Positions 8,290-17,500 of a stretch of 24,959 nucleotides of DNA are shown piece after piece. How positions within the stretch are numbered: the stretch's first letter is position 1; every line of letters begins with the position of its first letter. Source of the stretch: a virus; IMG/VR virus record IMGVR_UViG_3300030118_001921, positions 1-24,959 of that record. The stretch is one strand, 5' to 3'. A program made the translations under genes and the position numbers. The notes under the pieces are model-generated. The model searched no databases, had not been told where the DNA came from, and was given only the letters and a program-made list of their open reading frames with translations.

Positions 8290-8312
8290 TCTAAAATTAA
8301 ATTTAATTAATT

Positions 8313-9440
8313 ATGGAATTAAAAGGAAACTTTAAAGTAAGAGACTTGGGTTCAGTTGAACAAAAGTCTAAACAAGAAGTAGAGCAAGAACTACTTGATA
8401 AAAAAGCCGAACAAGAAGTTCAGGAACAACCTGAGCAAGAAGTGGTAGAAAAGAAAGAGGTTGAAGAAAAAACCGAAGAGCCTGCAAAGGCTGAGGAGCA
8501 ACCTAAAGAATTAGAAGAAAGTGAAGTTCTTTCATATATTGAAAAAAGGTATGGCAAGGAAATCAAATCATTAGATGATTTGACTGCTGAAAGAGAAACA
8601 CAGGCGGAAATGCCTGAAGATGTTGCAGCATACTTAAAATATAAAGAAAAAACAGGGCGTGGATTTGAAGATTACGTTAAGTTAAACGAAGACTTTAATT
8701 CACTACCCGATGATGTATTGCTAGAGAAATTTTATCTCGACACGAAAGAGGCTATAGACATTGAAGATGTTGATGTTCTGTTAGAGGATTTTGATTATGA
8801 TGAAGAGGTAGATGAGCCTAAAGAGATAAAAAAGAAAAAACTAGCAAAGAAAAAAATTATTGCTAAAGCCAAAGATTATTTTGAGCAGCAAAAGGAGATG
8901 TATCACAAGCCTCTTGAGTCAAGCGGGCCTGTTATCTCTGAAGAAGATGCACGGAATTTAGAGGCATATAAGCAATATGTTAATAGTGCAAAGTCCTATG
9001 AAGAGGAAGCTAAGAAAAAGTCTGAATGGTTTACCAAAAAGACAGATGAAGTTTTTAGTAGTGAGTTCAAAGGTTTTGAGTTTACGTTAGGTGAAAATAA
9101 AATCACTTATGCTCCCGGAGATGCACAGGAATTAAAAAAGGCTCAGTCCAATGTAACTGCTTTTTTAAATAAGTTTATGGACGAAAATGGATTAATGACT
9201 GACGCAACGGGCTATCATAGAGCTCTAGCTATTGCGATGAATCCCGAAAAGTTTGCTTCGTTCTTTTATGAACAAGGTAAATCGGATGCAACTGAGGATG
9301 TGGTCAAAAAGACTAAAAATGTTAATATGTCTATTCGACAGACACCACAGGTTAAGTCTAAAGGGGATGGAATCAAAGTACGAGTTTTAAATCCTGACTC
9401 AGGTCGTGGTTTAAAAATCAAGAGTATAAAACGTAAATAG
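8313..9440 (+). CDS. Capsid scaffolding protein (putative)
   Basis: This 375-residue protein lies between portal and major capsid protein, the usual scaffold position. Residues ~15-75 are almost entirely Glu, Lys, Gln and Val, a disordered or coiled-coil acidic arm. The middle contains helical and acidic stretches such as DIEDVDVLLEDFDYDEEVDE, followed by a Lys-rich patch. The last ~25 residues are basic (KVRVLNPDSGRGLKIKSIKRK region), like the capsid-binding tails of P22- and phi29-type scaffolds. There is no protease signature, so it is more likely a scaffold than a scaffold-protease fusion. It is probably expressed from the promoter core just upstream. It ends in TAG. Confidence 0.7.
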   Translation: MELKGNFKVRDLGSVEQKSKQEVEQELLDKKAEQEVQEQPEQEVVEKKEVEEKTEEPAKAEEQPKELEESEVLSYIEKRYGKEIKSLDDLTAERETQAEMPEDVAAYLKYKEKTGRGFEDYVKLNEDFNSLPDDVLLEKFYLDTKEAIDIEDVDVLLEDFDYDEEVDEPKEIKKKKLAKKKIIAKAKDYFEQQKEMYHKPLESSGPVISEEDARNLEAYKQYVNSAKSYEEEAKKKSEWFTKKTDEVFSSEFKGFEFTLGENKITYAPGDAQELKKAQSNVTAFLNKFMDENGLMTDATGYHRALAIAMNPEKFASFFYEQGKSDATEDVVKKTKNVNMSIRQTPQVKSKGDGIKVRVLNPDSGRGLKIKSIKRK

Positions 9441-9469
9441 AAGTTTAACATTTTAAAAATTTAAAAATT

Positions 9470-10900
9470 ATGGCAGGTTCAGTATCAGCAAGTCCTACTT
9501 TCGCACTACAACCTAGTGCAGAGCAGGTTGCTTTATCAACCAACTATATCACAGATTTTGATTTTACAAATCAGTATTTACCTGATACGTATGAAAAAGA
9601 ATTTGAAAGATATGGAAACCGTACTATTGCATCATTCTTAAGAATGGTGGGTGCGGAAATGCCTTCTAATTCTGACCTTATTAAATGGGCGGAACAAGGA
9701 AGGTTACACACTAAATATACAAATGTTACATTAGTAGGAGCTAACGCAGGTGATACTGCTACAGCAACTGTTAATGATACATTAGTACCGGGTAGTGGTG
9801 GAATAGCTGTGAGAAAAGGTCAAACAGTAATGTTTACTGACAACACAGCAGCTTCCAATTTAAGTAATAAGGCAATTATTACAGATGTAGATACAGCAAA
9901 CGGAACATTTGATGTAGCATTTTATGAAGCAGCAGGTATCGCAGCATATGCGGGAAGCGTTTCTGTATTTATTTATGGTTCAGAATTTAAAAAAGGAAGT
10001 GATGCAATGGAAGGCTCATTAGAGGCTGACGATGTAATCTTCAGTAATTCACCTATTATCTTAAAAGATAAATATGCGGTGAATGGTTCTGATATGGCTC
10101 AAATCGGTTGGGTAGAAATCCAAACAGAAGATGGAGCTACAGGTTATCTATGGTATCTAAAGTCTCAGCACGAGACTAGATTGAGATTCGATGATTACAT
10201 TGAAACTTCAATGATAGAAGCAGTTCCGGCAGTAGCAGGTTCAGGTGCAGCTAACGCAGCATTAAACCCTAACTACGGTAACAAAGGTTCAGAAGGTATC
10301 TTCTACGTTGTAGAGGAAAGAGGTAACATTTGGAGTGGTGGTAACCCATCAACACTAGCTGAGTTTGATAGCATTATTCAAAGACTAGACAACCAAGGAG
10401 CTATTGAAGAAAATGTAATTTTCGTAAATAGAGAATTTGGATTTGACGTTGATGATATGCTTGCAGCATTAAACGGTTTTAATGCCGGTGGTGCATCAAA
10501 TGCAGCTTCATTTGGTTTATTCGATAATGATGAAGAAATGGCTCTTAACCTTGGATTCCAAGGATTTAGAAGAGGTTATGATTTCTACAAGTCAGATTGG
10601 AAATACTTAAATGACCCAACAATGAGAGGTAACATAGTAGGTGGAGCAGTAAACGGACTATTAGTTCCTGCAGGTTCTACTACAGTTTATGACCAAATAC
10701 TTGGTAAAAACGCTAAGAGACCTTACTTGCACGTTAGATATAGAGCTTCTCAATCAGAAGACAGACGTTATAAATCTTGGATTACAGGTTCTGCAGGCGG
10801 AGCTATGACTTCAGGAAAAGACGTTATGGAAGTACACTTCCTGTCTGAAAGAGCAGTATGTACATTAGGTGCAAACAACTTCTTTATCTTCAAGAACTAA
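9470..10900 (+). CDS. Major capsid protein, HK97-fold type
   Basis: At 476 residues this has the expected size of a crAss-like capsid protein. It follows the scaffold by 29 nt and is closed by a strong terminator, as expected for the most abundant virion protein. The N-terminal arm reads QYLPDTYEKEFERYGNRTI and leads into MPSNSDLIKWAEQGRLHTKY. Residues ~85-180 form a beta-rich insert with VRKGQTVMFTDN, candidate for an inserted surface domain. The second half contains mixed alpha/beta segments such as NREFGFDVDDMLAALNGF and ends VHFLSERAVCTLGANNFFIF. It uses C-ending codons (TTC, AAC, TAC, ATC) more than its neighbours, fitting high expression. No protease cleavage site can be seen with certainty. 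Confidence 0.85.
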   Translation: MAGSVSASPTFALQPSAEQVALSTNYITDFDFTNQYLPDTYEKEFERYGNRTIASFLRMVGAEMPSNSDLIKWAEQGRLHTKYTNVTLVGANAGDTATATVNDTLVPGSGGIAVRKGQTVMFTDNTAASNLSNKAIITDVDTANGTFDVAFYEAAGIAAYAGSVSVFIYGSEFKKGSDAMEGSLEADDVIFSNSPIILKDKYAVNGSDMAQIGWVEIQTEDGATGYLWYLKSQHETRLRFDDYIETSMIEAVPAVAGSGAANAALNPNYGNKGSEGIFYVVEERGNIWSGGNPSTLAEFDSIIQRLDNQGAIEENVIFVNREFGFDVDDMLAALNGFNAGGASNAASFGLFDNDEEMALNLGFQGFRRGYDFYKSDWKYLNDPTMRGNIVGGAVNGLLVPAGSTTVYDQILGKNAKRPYLHVRYRASQSEDRRYKSWITGSAGGAMTSGKDVMEVHFLSERAVCTLGANNFFIFKN

Positions 10901-10920
10901 AATATAGAAGAGTAATTAAT

Positions 10921-10948
10921 AGGGAGGAGTTTTCTCCTCCCTTTTTTT
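10921..10948 (+). terminator. Strong Rho-independent terminator after capsid gene
   Basis: A perfect 9-bp stem, AGGGAGGAG (10921-10929) with CTCCTCCCT (10934-10942), closes a TTTT loop. It is followed by a run of seven T (10942-10948, overlapping the last stem base). It lies 20 nt after the capsid stop. No promoter core is visible between it and the next ATG at 10972, so downstream expression may depend on readthrough. Confidence 0.92.
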
Positions 10949-10971
10949 AAATTAAATTAAATTTTATTGAA

Positions 10972-11727
10972 ATGAAAAAAATTAAAAAACAGGAGATTAA
11001 GGCAAAAGCTTACAAGCTATGTCAAGATGCAACTCCTTTATCATATACAATCGCATCAAGAAATTCACGTAGATTTTCGTTATTACATTGGGATGAAGAA
11101 CAAGGCATAAACAGACCGTTAAGGTATGCAAGAAACCAAAAGTCTCCATTTGAAGATGAACAAGACGGAAATGCTATTTTAGAACCTGTTGTATTTGAAG
11201 ACGGGTTTTTAAGAGTTCCAAGAACTAATCAAGTATTGCAACAATTTTTAGCCTTACATCCACAAAACAAATCCAATGGAGGTACTGTGTTTGAAGAAAT
11301 AAATACTGAAAAAGATGCTGAGGCAGAAATTGAAGTATTAAACGCAGAAGTAGATGCTTTAATAACTGCAAGACAAATGGATTTAGACCAAGTTTTAGAA
11401 ATTGGTAGGGTTTTATTTGGAGATATATCTAAAATTTCAACAAAAGAAATTAAGAGAGATTTGCTTGTTTATGCAAGACGAGACCCTCAAGGTTTTTTAA
11501 ATCTTGTAGATGACCCAATGGTAAAGCTACAATCTAAAATTCAAACATTTTTTGATAATAAATTATTAGTCTTAAGAAATAAAGATGTTTATTATAATAC
11601 TAAGAGTAATAAAAAAAGAATGTTAGTTGTTCCTCAAGGTGAAAAACCACTTGAAATGGTGGCTTTGTATTTACAGTCAGATGATGGAATACAAGCTTTA
11701 AAAATGCTAGAAAATAAACTAGATTAA
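10972..11727 (+). CDS. Conserved-type phage protein of the capsid-neck region, unknown function
   Basis: This 251-residue protein is mostly helical and charged. The N-terminal half holds SYTIASRNSRRFSLLHWDEE and DGFLRVPRTNQVLQQFLALHP. The second half contains an acidic helix (TEKDAEAEIEVLNAEVDALI), then RDLLVYARRDPQGFLNLVDDP, and a C-terminal segment with YNTKSNKKRMLVVPQGEKP. There is no catalytic signature or membrane helix. It sits between two terminators, 71 nt after the capsid gene, so it may be made at low level by readthrough. Position suggests a minor capsid, head-completion or assembly protein; I cannot name it more exactly. Confidence 0.7.
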   Translation: MKKIKKQEIKAKAYKLCQDATPLSYTIASRNSRRFSLLHWDEEQGINRPLRYARNQKSPFEDEQDGNAILEPVVFEDGFLRVPRTNQVLQQFLALHPQNKSNGGTVFEEINTEKDAEAEIEVLNAEVDALITARQMDLDQVLEIGRVLFGDISKISTKEIKRDLLVYARRDPQGFLNLVDDPMVKLQSKIQTFFDNKLLVLRNKDVYYNTKSNKKRMLVVPQGEKPLEMVALYLQSDDGIQALKMLENKLD

Positions 11728-11752
11728 ACATACTAATATATAGTGGTTTGAA

Positions 11753-11785
11753 GGGGCTGTCTTAAAAAGCAGTCTCTTTTTTTTT
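11753..11785 (+). terminator. Rho-independent terminator, fused to next promoter
   Basis: An imperfect stem pairs GGGGCTG (11753-11759) with CAGTCTC (11770-11776), with two G-U pairs. It is extended by CTT/AAG across a one-base bulge, with an AAA loop, and followed by nine T (11777-11785). The T-run leads directly into a TAnnTTTG promoter core three bases later. Confidence 0.75.
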
Positions 11786-11787
11786 GT

Positions 11788-11795
11788 TATCTTTG
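11788..11795 (+). promoter_or_regulatory. Bacteroidota-type promoter core (TATCTTTG)
   Basis: This perfect TAnnTTTG core follows the terminator T-run and precedes the ATG at 11823 by 27 nt. The stretch 11774-11797 (CTC, nine T, then GTTATCTTTGTA) is identical to 12595-12618, which supports function. Confidence 0.72.
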
Positions 11796-11822
11796 TATTT
11801 TAATAATAAAAATTTTATACAC

Positions 11823-12545
11823 ATGGCAAAACTTATTTCTATTCCTGTAGCCAAAGAAACAGGTATATCAGGAACAACAACGTTAGTGGCTTCAGGAACT
11901 GCAACAAGTTACACAGCCAATAAACTAACAGACTCCGGTGCTACATTTATTACAGATTTAGTAGCAGTTGGAGATACAGTCAAAGATGTTACAAACGGTG
12001 ATACAGCTTTAGTAACAGCAATTGATTCAGAAACTGTATTATCATTAGATACTGACATTTTTAGTGCATCTAATGAAGATTATGAGGTTTCAGTACCGGC
12101 AAATGAATTGTTTGACAGTTCAGCCGATTTTAGTTCAGGCGTTTCAGCAGGTGATTGGGTAATCAATACCACAGCAAATCCTGATACAGATGCAAAAGTT
12201 AAGCATATAAAAAGTAAATTCAGGTTAGAATTAACAGAAAATATAATGTCCGTAAGTGAAGCATATAAGCTTGTTGAAGGTAAAGCAACTTCAAATCAAT
12301 ATATTAGCTCAAGCGATATAGTGATGGTACAAAGAACAGGCGATTTGTCTACAGTTATTTCTTTAAATACATTAAGTAACAATACTTGTACATTAGTAAC
12401 AACTACAGATAGTGCTGCTAATGAGTATGTAAAGAAAGCGGTTCAATTAGCAATGGTAAAAGCAGAGCAAGGTGCTCCTGCAATTCCTGTTGAAGTAGAA
12501 ATTGTTCCACCGGATGTACAAATTTTAAGTGTGGATTTATCATAA
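11823..12545 (+). CDS. Neck/head-region protein with repeated beta module
   Basis: This 240-residue protein starts at the ATG at 11823. A longer frame from a TTG at 11784 is rejected because that start overlaps the terminator T-run and promoter core. Residues 33-89 form a module of the pattern 'KLTDSGATF...VAVGDTV...VTAIDSETVLSLDTDIF...YEV', followed by a shorter second copy at 92-130 (ELFDSSADFSSGVSAGDWVINTT). The same module sits inside the next protein. The C-terminal half has strands such as DIVMVQRTGDLSTVISL and a helix near AANEYVKKAVQLAMVKAEQG. It is flanked on both sides by terminator-promoter junctions, so it is effectively monocistronic. A virion-surface or neck accessory protein is likely; dosage may be regulated separately. 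Confidence 0.72.
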   Translation: MAKLISIPVAKETGISGTTTLVASGTATSYTANKLTDSGATFITDLVAVGDTVKDVTNGDTALVTAIDSETVLSLDTDIFSASNEDYEVSVPANELFDSSADFSSGVSAGDWVINTTANPDTDAKVKHIKSKFRLELTENIMSVSEAYKLVEGKATSNQYISSSDIVMVQRTGDLSTVISLNTLSNNTCTLVTTTDSAANEYVKKAVQLAMVKAEQGAPAIPVEVEIVPPDVQILSVDLS

Positions 12546-12572
12546 ATCCTTTTTGTTTTTTGATTGTTTGGG

Positions 12573-12606
12573 AAGAGGGCAAAAAAATAATGCCCTCTTT
12601 TTTTTT
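12573..12606 (+). terminator. Rho-independent terminator, fused to next promoter
   Basis: A perfect 9-bp stem pairs AAGAGGGCA (12573-12581) with TGCCCTCTT (12591-12599) around a 9-nt A-rich loop, followed by a nine-T run (12598-12606) that overlaps the stem end. It lies 27 nt after the stop of the 240-aa gene. Confidence 0.9.
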
Positions 12607-12608
12607 GT

Positions 12609-12616
12609 TATCTTTG
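12609..12616 (+). promoter_or_regulatory. Bacteroidota-type promoter core (TATCTTTG)
   Basis: This perfect TAnnTTTG core begins three bases after the terminator T-run and 15 nt before the ATG at 12632, giving a very short leader. It lies in the same 24-bp identical block found at 11774-11797. Confidence 0.75.
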
Positions 12617-12631
12617 TAAAAAAGTATTTAT

Positions 12632-13612
12632 ATGATAAATAGTGTAAGGGAAACTGTATTAAGTGTACTCAATAAAAATAATTACGGCTATGTATCTCCT
12701 CAAGACTTTAATTTATTTGCTAAACAAGCTCAATTAGACTTGTTTGAAGATATTTTTTATCAATACAACTATCAAATAAATAAAGAAACTGCGAGACAGT
12801 CGGGTACAGGATATGCTAATATTACTAAAGGCATAGTAGAGGTTATAGATTTATTTTCCGTTTTATCTCCTTTAACACTTCAACAAGATGGTGCAGGTAA
12901 CAATGTTATTAGTAATATTTACCAAATGCCTTCAGAATTAACTACAGGAAGTGATTACTATTTAATCAATAAAGTATTGTGTTATAACAATCAATTAGTT
13001 TCTAGTACCACAACAGGTAATACAGATTATAAATTAATAGATAACACCCAAAACTTTACAAGCACTTCAATACCTGTGGGTAGTTTAGTTGTAAATATTA
13101 ATAGTGCAAATCCAATTTATGCTTACGTAACTGCAGTTGACAGCACATCAGTTTTATCATTAAGTGCAAATGTTATGGGCACAATAGAAGATTATGTAAT
13201 TTATAATAATGTTATAAGTGCGGAAGCAGAAAGAGTTAGTCAGAGTAAAATTAATATGTTAATAAATTCAAATGTTAATATGTTGACTTCGCCTACAACT
13301 TTATATCCTGCATATACCACTCAAGGAAGTTTAATATCTTTGTATCCCGTTACTATTAATCAACCGGGCCAAGTGTTTGCTCAGTATATAAGATACCCGG
13401 CAGACCCACAATGGACATTTACTACAATTACAGGCAATGAACCTGTATTTAACGAAAGTGCTGCAAACTATCAAGATTTTGAGTTACCGGAAGATTATGA
13501 ACCGGATTTAGTAACAAAAATATTAAGCTATTCAGGAATGTCAATAAGAGAGATTCAAGTAGCACAATACGCAGAAAGCGAAGAAAACATGGATAACCAA
13601 ACTGAAAGATAA
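12632..13612 (+). CDS. Neck/ring (tail adaptor) protein with inserted beta module
   Basis: This 326-residue protein opens with helices (SVRETVLSVLNKNNYGYVSP, then FNLFAKQAQLDLFEDIFYQY), as in podovirus neck adaptor proteins. Residues 133-191 are an inserted copy of the 'DYKLIDNTQNFTSTSIPVG...VTAVDSTSVLSL...YVI' module shared with the preceding gene. The C-terminal part reads VFAQYIRYPADPQWTF, then NYQDFELPEDYEPDLVTKIL and SGMSIREIQVAQYAE, a pattern I associate with ring proteins of Bacteroidota podoviruses and marine relatives. It begins a new transcript at the 12609 promoter core and overlaps the next gene by one base (TAATG), implying coupled translation. The ring role is inferred from order and pattern. 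Confidence 0.68.
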   Translation: MINSVRETVLSVLNKNNYGYVSPQDFNLFAKQAQLDLFEDIFYQYNYQINKETARQSGTGYANITKGIVEVIDLFSVLSPLTLQQDGAGNNVISNIYQMPSELTTGSDYYLINKVLCYNNQLVSSTTTGNTDYKLIDNTQNFTSTSIPVGSLVVNINSANPIYAYVTAVDSTSVLSLSANVMGTIEDYVIYNNVISAEAERVSQSKINMLINSNVNMLTSPTTLYPAYTTQGSLISLYPVTINQPGQVFAQYIRYPADPQWTFTTITGNEPVFNESAANYQDFELPEDYEPDLVTKILSYSGMSIREIQVAQYAESEENMDNQTER

Positions 13613-14538
13613 TGGCATATTTAAACGAATATCAATATTACGAAAATGAAGGTAATCAACCTACTAATGCAAATTGGGGTTCTTATCAGTATGTTTCATT
13701 AGCTGAAATAATAAATAATTTTTTGTTAATGTATGACGGCAATCACAGTATGGTTAATAATACTGAGAGATATAAAATTTTATTTCATGCAAAACGTGCA
13801 ATACAGGAATTAAATTACGATGCTTTTAAAGAAATAAAAATATTAGAGCTTAGTGTATGTGATACATTAAGATTTGTTTTACCCCCTGATTATGTTAATT
13901 GGGTAAGAATATCCTTATATGATACCAATGGACAACTAAGACCATTAACGGAAAATATTCAAACTAATTATAGTAATGCTTATTTACAAGATAATGATTG
14001 TGCTATTTTGTTTGACCAAGACGGTAATATATTAAAACCTGAAAATTCTACAATAGATGTAAAAAGATTAGCAGGTCAAAATAAAACTATGTATTTAAAC
14101 AATGGAAGTTTTATGGATGGCCAAGAAGGTTGGTTAATTGATGGTAAATGGTATTTTGAATATAGAATAGGAGCTAGATATGGTTTAAATACAGAAACAG
14201 CTAATGTAAATCCTACATTCAGAATTGACAAAAAAAATGGAGTAATTAATTTTAGTTCAGATATGGCTAATCAATTATGTATTTTAGAATATGTTTCAGA
14301 CGGTATGGAGGGTGGAAATAATGACGAGATAAGTGTAAATAAACTATTTGAAGAATATGTATATGCTTATATACAATACGCTATTCTAAATGCTAAACTA
14401 GGAGTACAAGAATTTGTAGTTAAAAGAGCTCAAAAAAACAAATCAGCTTTATTAAGAAACGCAAAGATTAGGATGAGTAATTTGCATCCGGGCAGATTGT
14501 TAATGAATCTTAGAGGTGAAGCAAAATGGATAAAGTAA
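13612..14538 (+). CDS. Neck/tail adaptor protein (P22 gp4-like position)
   Basis: This 308-residue protein has an N-terminal helical region (SLAEIINNFLLMYDG, then YKILFHAKRAIQELNYDAF) followed by beta strands (LELSVCDTLRFVLPPDYVNW). This is the layout of head-tail connector and tail-tubular proteins of podoviruses. The C-terminal part has a long helical segment, EEYVYAYIQYAILNAKLGVQ, and ends NLHPGRLLMNLRGEAKWIK. It overlaps the preceding ring protein by one base and is separated from the 1505-aa protein by a single base, so the three are probably made in set proportion. Position between ring and stabilisation protein suggests the second neck ring. Confidence 0.65.
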   Translation: MAYLNEYQYYENEGNQPTNANWGSYQYVSLAEIINNFLLMYDGNHSMVNNTERYKILFHAKRAIQELNYDAFKEIKILELSVCDTLRFVLPPDYVNWVRISLYDTNGQLRPLTENIQTNYSNAYLQDNDCAILFDQDGNILKPENSTIDVKRLAGQNKTMYLNNGSFMDGQEGWLIDGKWYFEYRIGARYGLNTETANVNPTFRIDKKNGVINFSSDMANQLCILEYVSDGMEGGNNDEISVNKLFEEYVYAYIQYAILNAKLGVQEFVVKRAQKNKSALLRNAKIRMSNLHPGRLLMNLRGEAKWIK

Positions 14539-14539
14539 T

Positions 14540-17500
14540 ATGGCTAATTTACAAAGAAATTTTATAGCAGGACGAATGAACAAGGGCGTGGATGAACGCC
14601 TAGTTCCCAATGGGGAATATATTGATGCTATGAATGTGAGGTTGGGTTCAACAGAAACAACTGAAATAGGTTCTGTAGAAAACTCGAGAGGAAATCTTTT
14701 ATTAGCTACTCCTCAATATACCCAAGGCACAAACACTTATGATTTAAGTTCTGATGCAAGATGTATAGGGGCATTTGAAGATGGCTCTAATGAAACTATA
14801 TATTGGTTTGTACATGACCCTAATTTTACTGCAGCAGGAGCAACAGGAAAACTTGATTTAGTCGTATCATATAATACTATTTCAGAAACTATTACAAATC
14901 ATTTAGTTAGTATAGACGATGGAGGTGGTGTAAATACTACTTTAAACTTCAATCCTACATATATTATTACAGGAGTAAATAAAGTAGAAGATTTACTTTT
15001 TTGGACTGATAATTATAATCAGCCGAGATTTATAAACGTAACTAGAAATTACGATATACCAATAAGTAACATAGACCAATTTTCTAATGAAGCCATTTTA
15101 GTAATAAAGAAACCGCCTCGTGATGCACCTGAAATAGCACCATATAACGTAGCAGGTGAAGAAAACTTTTTAGAAGAAAGATTTGTATGCTTTGCGTATA
15201 GATATAAATATGCAGATGGAGAGTTTTCAGCAACAAGTCAATGGTCAGATGCCGCATTTGCTCCAAAATCATATGACTTCGATTCGTCAAGTTTTTTAAA
15301 TGAAGGAATGGTTAATGTCTATAATGCAGTTAATGTAACGGTAAATACCGGTAGCAAATTAGTTGTAGGTTTTGAAATATTATTTAAAGAATCAGCTTCA
15401 AATATTATTAAAGTAATAGATAAATATGACAAAGAAGAACTAGCCTTAATAGATGACACAAACTTTACAATCACATTTGACAACAGTAAAATATTTACAA
15501 TATTATCAGAAGGTGAGCTTTTAAGATTATATGATAATGTTCCTAGGTTTGCAAAAGCTCAGACATTAATGGGTAACAGACTAATGTATGGTAACTATAA
15601 AGAGGGTTATGATTTAGTCGATAGTACAGGTGCTGAAATTCAGTTAGATTATTTTGTTGAAGGAAAATCAGAATTAATTGGTTTGACCACTCTTGACACA
15701 ACTCTATCAGACGGTACTTATGGTTTTGGTTCTGTAGGTTTAGTAAAAGACTCAATATTTGAAATAGATTTTGGAACGGCTGAGTTAAAGGCCGGTTCAG
15801 CTATAACTATAGTATTAAGTTTTGCAGGTGAAAATTTTTCAGGAACTGCTCCATTTCCAACTACAAACACACAAATTACAAGTGTAACATTTAGTTTTAT
15901 TTTATCTACGGACTATGCTAATGCTTTTGAATTAGGTACGAGTCCGGAGTTTGGTGAAGCAGTTGGTAAAATAAACAATATAAAACCCGTGTTTGATTCT
16001 AGTGGCGGAGAGACATCTTGTGCGGGTGGTACATGGACAGATATATTTAACTGCTCTATAGCATCTACTTTTCCTTGGAGTTCAGGTAGTTTAAGTGGTG
16101 ATTTACATAAGTATGCTTCAGGACTTTCTAATGCAGGGCAACCAATTAGTATAAGCACTAATTCAGCTACACCTAACAAAATAAGTTTTCAAATTCCTGT
16201 AATAGAGCTTGTTGATACAGCAGCCGTAACAACTCCTTTTCCCGCACCATTACAAAGAGTGTACGAATCATATAGCATTAGTTTAGTAGATGTTGAGTTT
16301 CAAGAGGTAGCAAATCCAACAAGTTTACACAGTAACAGAGATTATGAGGTAGGAATAGTATATATGGATGAATATAAAAGAGCTACTAGTGCATTAGTAA
16401 GTGCTCGTAATGATGTGCATTTTGGTTGTAGTTTATGTGATACTCGAAACACTATACAGGTTACCATACCTACTACACAAAAACCCCCTAGTTGGGCAAA
16501 AACATACAAGTTTGTTTATAAACCTGATGCAGATTTATATGAAACAATATACACTCGTCAATATTATAAAGACCCACAAGGGAACAATACTTTCTTTTTA
16601 TTGCAAGGGGAAAATGCACAAAAAGTAGAAAAAGGAGATAGATTAATTGTTAAAAGAGATAGTATTGGGCCGGCTTTAAATTGTGCATACGCTACGGTAC
16701 TAGATAAAACAACTGAATCTAAAAACTTTTTAGAAATACGTAACCCGTTACAAAACGACCCGACTGAAGATGATTACTTTATAAATATACCTGCGGGAGT
16801 ATATATGCAAATAAAAGCCACGGATTTTAGAGCAGAATCTGACGTTGATAATCAAGTAGATTTTCGTGAGGTAACAACAAACGAAGATGATGCCGGTGAT
16901 TTTGTTTTTCAACGATATACTGTTACGAGAAAAGTAAACGGTGTAGAAACAGATGTAGAAATACCTGAAGGTAGTAATATATTAATAAATATAAAATTTC
17001 AAAGACGTGGCCCGGGTAAAGGTAATGGAAGCTGTGAAAGAAGAATATATACTTTAGAGTTAGATTTAACTTCATCACAAACTTATGGTAGTTTTCAAGA
17101 TTGGTGGAATGGAGACCAAATAGCACAATATATTAATGATGGAGCTTGGGAAGGTGGAGATGGTGCTTCTGCCCCACAAAACATTTATCTTTCAACATTA
17201 GTGTCAGGGCCAAATGACCCTGTTAGGTCAGATGTTCCTGCAGCTTTATCTATTAATTATTATCAATTTGGAAAAAACACTACTACAGGAGAAACCTTTT
17301 TATTGTTAAGTGGAACTCAACGTTGTGGTGGTGTACTGTCAAAACAAAAACGTAGAAGTTCAATTAGAACACATATACAAATATTTAAATCCGATGATGA
17401 TATAGTTTTTGAGACAATGCCAACCGAAACTAATCCTGAATTATTTTATGAAACTGAAACTAATTATGACATCGTAAATGGTTTTCATTTGTCAGGAACT

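Noticed and set aside
11784-11822. Upstream TTG extension of the 240-aa neck-region protein
   Set aside because: The extra 13 codons overlap the terminator T-run and the TATCTTTG promoter core; the ATG at 11823 starts a natural MAKLISIP N terminus.
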